Source of the DNA: an uncultured Veillonella sp.
GTDB taxonomy: Bacteria > Bacillota > Negativicutes > Veillonellales > Veillonellaceae
Direction: 5' to 3'
Length of the DNA: 64,000 bases
Assembly (NCBI GenBank): GCA_900544365.1
Contig: UQVF01000004.1
Span: forward strand, 14,882-78,881
In this document: in pieces, positions 60,971 through 64,000 of the stretch
Layout of the letters: every line of letters begins with the position of its first letter
How positions within the stretch are numbered: position 1 is the first letter of the stretch
Made by a program: the position numbers and the translations under genes
The notes under the pieces: model-generated
Database searches by the model: none
What the model saw: the letters and a program-made list of their open reading frames with translations, nothing else
What the model was told of the DNA's origin: nothing

Positions 60971-61053
60971 CAAACGCAAGAAAAGCGAGGCATATCCCGG
61001 AGTAAACCTCAGTGGAACGTCAGTTTACGGAGGGATGTGCCTCGCTCTTTCCT
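60971..61053. repeat. Dispersed hairpin element, copy 2
   Basis: Arms GCGAGGCATATCCC and GGGATGTGCCTCGC, with inner GTAAAC/GTTTAC pairing. It is the reverse-complement relative of 38256-38338. Confidence 0.7.
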
Positions 61054-61140
61054 TTACTTAATGTACAAATATAGCCACAGGTTGCATAGCCGAGCAAGAG
61101 ACGATATAATTTTAGTGGTGATTAGAAAGGAAGTGATTGT

Positions 61141-61638
61141 ATGACTGATGAAGAGTATATGCGTGAAGCCTTGCTAGAGGCCCGTAAAGCTTATGATATG
61201 GGGGAAATTCCTATTGGTGCTGTATTGGTGCATGAAGGCAAAATTATTAGTCGTCATCACAACCGTCGTGAGGTTGATCATGATGCGACGGCCCATGCAG
61301 AGGTCCTTGTCATCCGTGAGGCGAATGCTATGCTTGAAAGGTGGCGGTTGACCGGTTGCACGCTTTATGTTACCATAGAGCCGTGCCCTATGTGTGCTGG
61401 AGCTATTATTAACAGTCGCATAGATCGCGTTGTCTATGGCAGTAGCGATTATAAGGGCGGTGCGGTAGAATCTTTGTTCAATGTACTTTCACATCCGAAT
61501 TTAAACCATGAACCACAGGTGTTGGCGGGTGTATTGCAAGACGAATGCAGTCAAATTATGAAAGATTTTTTCAAAGAACGCCGACGTATACGGAGAGGTA
61601 CTCAAGTGGCTGAAGAGTCCGCACTCGAAATGCGGTAG
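61141..61638 (+). CDS. tadA: tRNA-specific adenosine deaminase
   Basis: Converts the wobble adenosine of tRNA-Arg(ACG) to inosine. The 165-residue zinc deaminase has HAE at residues 52-54 (zinc His and proton-shuttle Glu) and PCPMCAGAI from residue 81 (the two zinc Cys). The C-terminal helix FFKERRRIRRG is typical, after which about 15 residues are read from the first half of the downstream tRNA-Ser gene. The catalytic core is whole. The start ATG is behind AAGGAAG. The overlap with the tRNA suggests that the original stop was lost or the genes moved together. Confidence 0.95.
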   Translation: MTDEEYMREALLEARKAYDMGEIPIGAVLVHEGKIISRHHNRREVDHDATAHAEVLVIREANAMLERWRLTGCTLYVTIEPCPMCAGAIINSRIDRVVYGSSDYKGGAVESLFNVLSHPNLNHEPQVLAGVLQDECSQIMKDFFKERRRIRRGTQVAEESALEMR

Positions 61639-61682
61639 GTCAGGAAACTGGCGCGGGGGTTCAAATCCCCCTCTCTCCGCCA
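61592..61682 (+). tRNA. tRNA-Ser (anticodon CGA), CCA encoded
   Basis: A class II tRNA of 91 bases: acceptor GGAGAGG paired to TCTCTCC, anticodon stem CCGCA/TGCGG around loop CTCGAAA (anticodon CGA, reads UCG), a long variable arm, and T-arm GGGGG-TTCAAAT-CCCCC, then G and CCA. It overlaps the last 47 bases of tadA on the same strand. Transcription would need its own promoter inside tadA or processing from the tadA mRNA. Confidence 0.97.
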
Positions 61683-61747
61683 AAGTAAGGGCTGTATCAG
61701 TAGATGCAGCTCTTTTTTACTAAATTGTTATCCTTTGGAGGTATATC

Positions 61748-62590
61748 ATGGAAGTGTATTATTCCCCCCTACAAGAGGTTAATCAAGAATTAATCCATAA
61801 ACGATTAGATTTTTTGTTGCGCAAAATCGGCTTTGATGAAATTGGTTGCTCTGGCAAACGAGTGGCGCTACTGCGCAATGACTTGCATAGTGATTATGAG
61901 GCTTATGAAGCAGTAGTGGCTTATATGAAATCACGCATCGAATCCGAAGGTGGTACGGTGGTCTATGTAGATGAGCCTAGCAATAATTCTCGTGAGGTCA
62001 TCATCCCTGATGGGGAATCTGTGAAAGTAGCCTATATTGATGAACGCATTACTACTAGTGATGTGGTGATTTCCGTGAATCATATTAAAGCGAATGAGTA
62101 CAGTGGATTCTCTGGTGCTGTGAACAATACAGGATGGTACTCTGCAAGTTTAGAAGGTCGTCGTGAATTGGTGGCATTAACAGGTACTGAACATCATAAA
62201 GCGGTGGCTGAATATGCAGCAGCTGCCACTCGAAATCGTCAGCGTTTTCACGTAGGCGTAGCGATGGATATCGTAGCGGATTATGTGGATCAAGACAAGC
62301 TGAAAGAGGCAGGTGCTACCAATGAAATCGTAGGTAACTTGGGGATTGTCGTATCCTATGACATGGTGGCGATGGACGAGGCGTTGGGGGATATTATCAC
62401 CCAAGCTACACCAGTAGAAAACGGCGTATTAAGCACAGTGGAAAAACGCACGTGGGATTATTTCAAAGATATTTCCCCTAATAGCGAATGGCAAGCCATC
62501 TTACTTCGTGCGGACCGCATGGGACTTGGTACACGTTCCTATGCCCTTGTGAAAGACGAAGAATTGGTCTTCTATGGTGAAAAAATTTAA
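61748..62590 (+). CDS. DUF362-like protein, function unknown
   Basis: A 280-residue soluble protein. The segment DVVISVNHIKANEYSGFSGA followed by VNNTGW recalls DUF362 proteins, which share a (H/K)...FSGA(L/V)KN stretch and often carry an iron-sulfur part; no cysteine cluster is present here (one Cys near residue 34), so it would be a ferredoxin-less form. A start ATG follows TTTGGAGG. It is alone between the tRNA and a terminator. I rate the family link as tentative. Confidence 0.5.
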   Translation: MEVYYSPLQEVNQELIHKRLDFLLRKIGFDEIGCSGKRVALLRNDLHSDYEAYEAVVAYMKSRIESEGGTVVYVDEPSNNSREVIIPDGESVKVAYIDERITTSDVVISVNHIKANEYSGFSGAVNNTGWYSASLEGRRELVALTGTEHHKAVAEYAAAATRNRQRFHVGVAMDIVADYVDQDKLKEAGATNEIVGNLGIVVSYDMVAMDEALGDIITQATPVENGVLSTVEKRTWDYFKDISPNSEWQAILLRADRMGLGTRSYALVKDEELVFYGEKI

Positions 62591-62656
62591 TAGAACATAG
62601 CTAGAACAATAAACAGCTTTTAGGAGTTGTAGAAAGAATAGCGTATGTTAATAATA

Positions 62657-62710
62657 AAAAATCTCTAGTCGTAGTGATTGCATAAGGCATAACTTGGACT
62701 AGAGATTTTT
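62657..62710. terminator. Bidirectional terminator
   Basis: AAAAATCTCTAGTC pairs perfectly with GACTAGAGATTTTT (14 bp), with loop of 26 bases. It serves the DUF362-like gene and possibly the convergent ynfA gene. Confidence 0.85.
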
Positions 62711-62860
62711 GTATGTGATGTATTGAATACATTTATAATAAGTATATCAATAAGGGGATACATTATGGGATAATAATTCTAATGAATTAAGATTGAGTGT
62801 AAAGATAAAAGAGGCAATATTTACCTTGTTATATTTACGGCCTAGTATTTATTAGATGTA

Positions 62861-63190
62861 TTATCTAGGATAGTACATAATAATCAGTACTCCAATAATG
62901 GAGACAATGCCGCCGATGATATCATATCGATCTGGAGTAATACCATCTACATAATAGCCCCATAAAAGAGAGAGGGCGATGAAGATACCACCGTAGGCAG
63001 CATAGACTTTACCGAAGGGCGCTTCTTGTAAAGTAGGGATAATACCATAAATAATGAGGGTAATAGCCCCTGCGAGCATATACCACGGGCTTTTATCATC
63101 TTTCAGATATAGCCATACTAAATAGCCACCACCGATTTCGGCAATACCGGCTACAATAAAGTAGAATATGGATAAGAGAATTTGTGACAT
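62861..63190 (-). CDS. YnfA-family small membrane protein
   Basis: A 109-residue protein with four membrane helices of the YnfA/UPF0060 family, related to small multidrug-resistance carriers. The hallmark FIVAGIAEIGGGYLVWLYLK at residues 10-29 and YAAYGGIFIALSLLWGYYVD near residues 62-81 are present. Cargo is unproven in most species. The start is an ATG behind AAAGGTAACCAC. The gene upstream on the same strand (the secreted protein) ends 12 bases before it, so the two form one transcript. Confidence 0.9.
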   Translation of the reverse strand: MSQILLSIFYFIVAGIAEIGGGYLVWLYLKDDKSPWYMLAGAITLIIYGIIPTLQEAPFGKVYAAYGGIFIALSLLWGYYVDGITPDRYDIIGGIVSIIGVLIIMYYPR

Positions 63191-63201
63191 AGTGGTTACC
63201 T

Positions 63202-63747
63202 TTAGAATAATTGGCCTTTTGAAGGTGGGTTAAAGTACATATTATAGGATTTAAGGAAACTGTACATAGCAGCCATATAACTAGGAGAAAACATATGGGA
63301 TTTTAAAGGTGGTAATAGAGAACTCGAAGGGTTGATATATTGGTATGGCATTTCTACTTGTCCGTTATAGTCATACGTTTCCATACCTCTGAATTGAAAT
63401 GTTATACCAGTATCTTTCTTTAATTCAGCAGCTATAGCACCTGTTGTACTAAATTTTAATCGCAAAGAGTTTACAGAGCGGTTATAGTTGTAAAAAAATA
63501 TTTCATCATGTTTTATTATTAAATTTTTATCATATGAAATATTGTAGCTTGTGGCATTTATAGTATAGTAAGGTGGGTTATATCTGATGACATTAATAGA
63601 AGGTATTTCTACATATTTATCAGTTGTTGAATCTGCATAAACTAGTTTATAACGATCTGGTGTATTTCTCAACTCATCTAATGACACTGCAAATGCTGAC
63701 ATTGTAAAGAGCGAAAAAATAGTTAGTAGAAAAAACAGTTTTTTCAT
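63202..63747 (-). CDS. Small secreted protein, function unknown
   Basis: A 181-residue protein with an evident signal peptide (MKKLFFLLTIFSLFTMSAFA, cleavage after AFA). The mature part is rich in Tyr, Asn and Ser, contains VYADSTTDKYVEIPSINV, and no Cys. It would be periplasmic or surface-linked in a diderm cell. I used the ATG behind CGAGGT; an upstream extension of 31 codons lacks a ribosome binding site and would bury the signal peptide. No family recognised; proteins of this general look are frequent in Veillonella. Confidence 0.7.
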   Translation of the reverse strand: MKKLFFLLTIFSLFTMSAFAVSLDELRNTPDRYKLVYADSTTDKYVEIPSINVIRYNPPYYTINATSYNISYDKNLIIKHDEIFFYNYNRSVNSLRLKFSTTGAIAAELKKDTGITFQFRGMETYDYNGQVEMPYQYINPSSSLLPPLKSHMFSPSYMAAMYSFLKSYNMYFNPPSKGQLF

Positions 63748-63829
63748 AATCGTACCTCGTTTAATACATAATAAATGATATATACTTTCATTATATAAAC
63801 TGTCCATAATAATTTCAACTAGTAAGGCA

Positions 63830-63861
63830 TAAAAAAGCAACCAATCCGAAGACTGGTTGCT
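63830..63861 (-). terminator. Minus-strand terminator near the right edge
   Basis: AGCAACCA pairs with TGGTTGCT, followed on the minus strand by six T residues. It belongs to a gene that ends at or beyond the right edge; all three minus-strand frames close within 25 bases of the edge. The last 140 bases hold no gene that I can see. Confidence 0.75.
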
Positions 63862-64000
63862 GTAGTATCCTATTATTTGGAGTACAATTTTAACACTATC
63901 ATAAAACGACTTATTTACTGCATTTATAGCAGTTTTAATTTTAATAAATTAAGCAACAGTTGAGTAACACTTGAAATTTTAGAGAAATTTTAAGCGTTTA

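Overview
The window looks like a chromosomal segment of a Veillonella-type bacterium (Negativicutes: diderm Firmicutes that ferment lactate and succinate to propionate). The evidence is a complete sodium-pumping methylmalonyl-CoA decarboxylase locus in the order mmdA-mmdD-mmdE-mmdC-mmdB, two methylmalonyl-CoA mutase systems, a TonB-dependent outer-membrane receptor next to Firmicutes-style T-box and cobalamin RNA switches, and AT-rich sequence. Species assignment is inference.

Layout. 0-5 kb: the 5' end of pepD, an L-asparaginase, cbiZ, and two overlapping genes of the WYL-regulator type. 5.07-5.89 kb: an operon of at least eight very short ORFs (8-35 codons), each with a strong ribosome binding site, ended by a terminator. 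5.9-12.1 kb: a YfbR-like nucleotidase, a T-box leader plus valS, folC, and an O-antigen-ligase-like membrane protein. 12.5-23.4 kb: the propionate module (CoA transferase, mutase large and small subunits, MeaB GTPase, epimerase, MmdADECB) with a small membrane protein and an SLC13-type carrier. mmdC carries an apparent frameshift. 23.7-29.9 kb: alr, metF, an M20 amidohydrolase, dcuC and a LysR regulator. 30.2-36.2 kb: a cobalamin riboswitch, then mutA, mutB and a second meaB. 36.5-53.3 kb: a [FeFe] hydrogenase, three unrecognised genes, ilvE, gltB and a 1717-residue TonB-dependent receptor that seems to be fused to a second porin-like barrel. 53.5-55.1 kb: a GntR regulator and ispE.

55.2-60.5 kb is an accessory island: a 20-repeat CRISPR array, a decayed 4-repeat array with a homologous leader, no cas genes, two copies of an Rpn-type nuclease (one broken), a second micro-ORF operon, and a set of palindromic units whose stems covary and which end in a piece of the CRISPR repeat. 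60.5-64 kb: a phage-type 140-codon ORF, tadA overlapped by tRNA-Ser(CGA), a DUF362-like gene, ynfA and a small secreted protein.

How it fits together: succinyl-CoA is isomerised by the mutase, epimerised, and decarboxylated by MmdA-E with sodium export. The CoA transferase moves CoA from propionyl-CoA back to succinate, and the SLC13 and DcuC carriers move C4-dicarboxylates. The most unusual content is the pair of micro-ORF operons. They share, with the phage-type gene, a CTATCGGG box placed exactly 35 nt upstream of the -10 hexamer. Next come the palindromic units around the CRISPR arrays and the double-barrel receptor.
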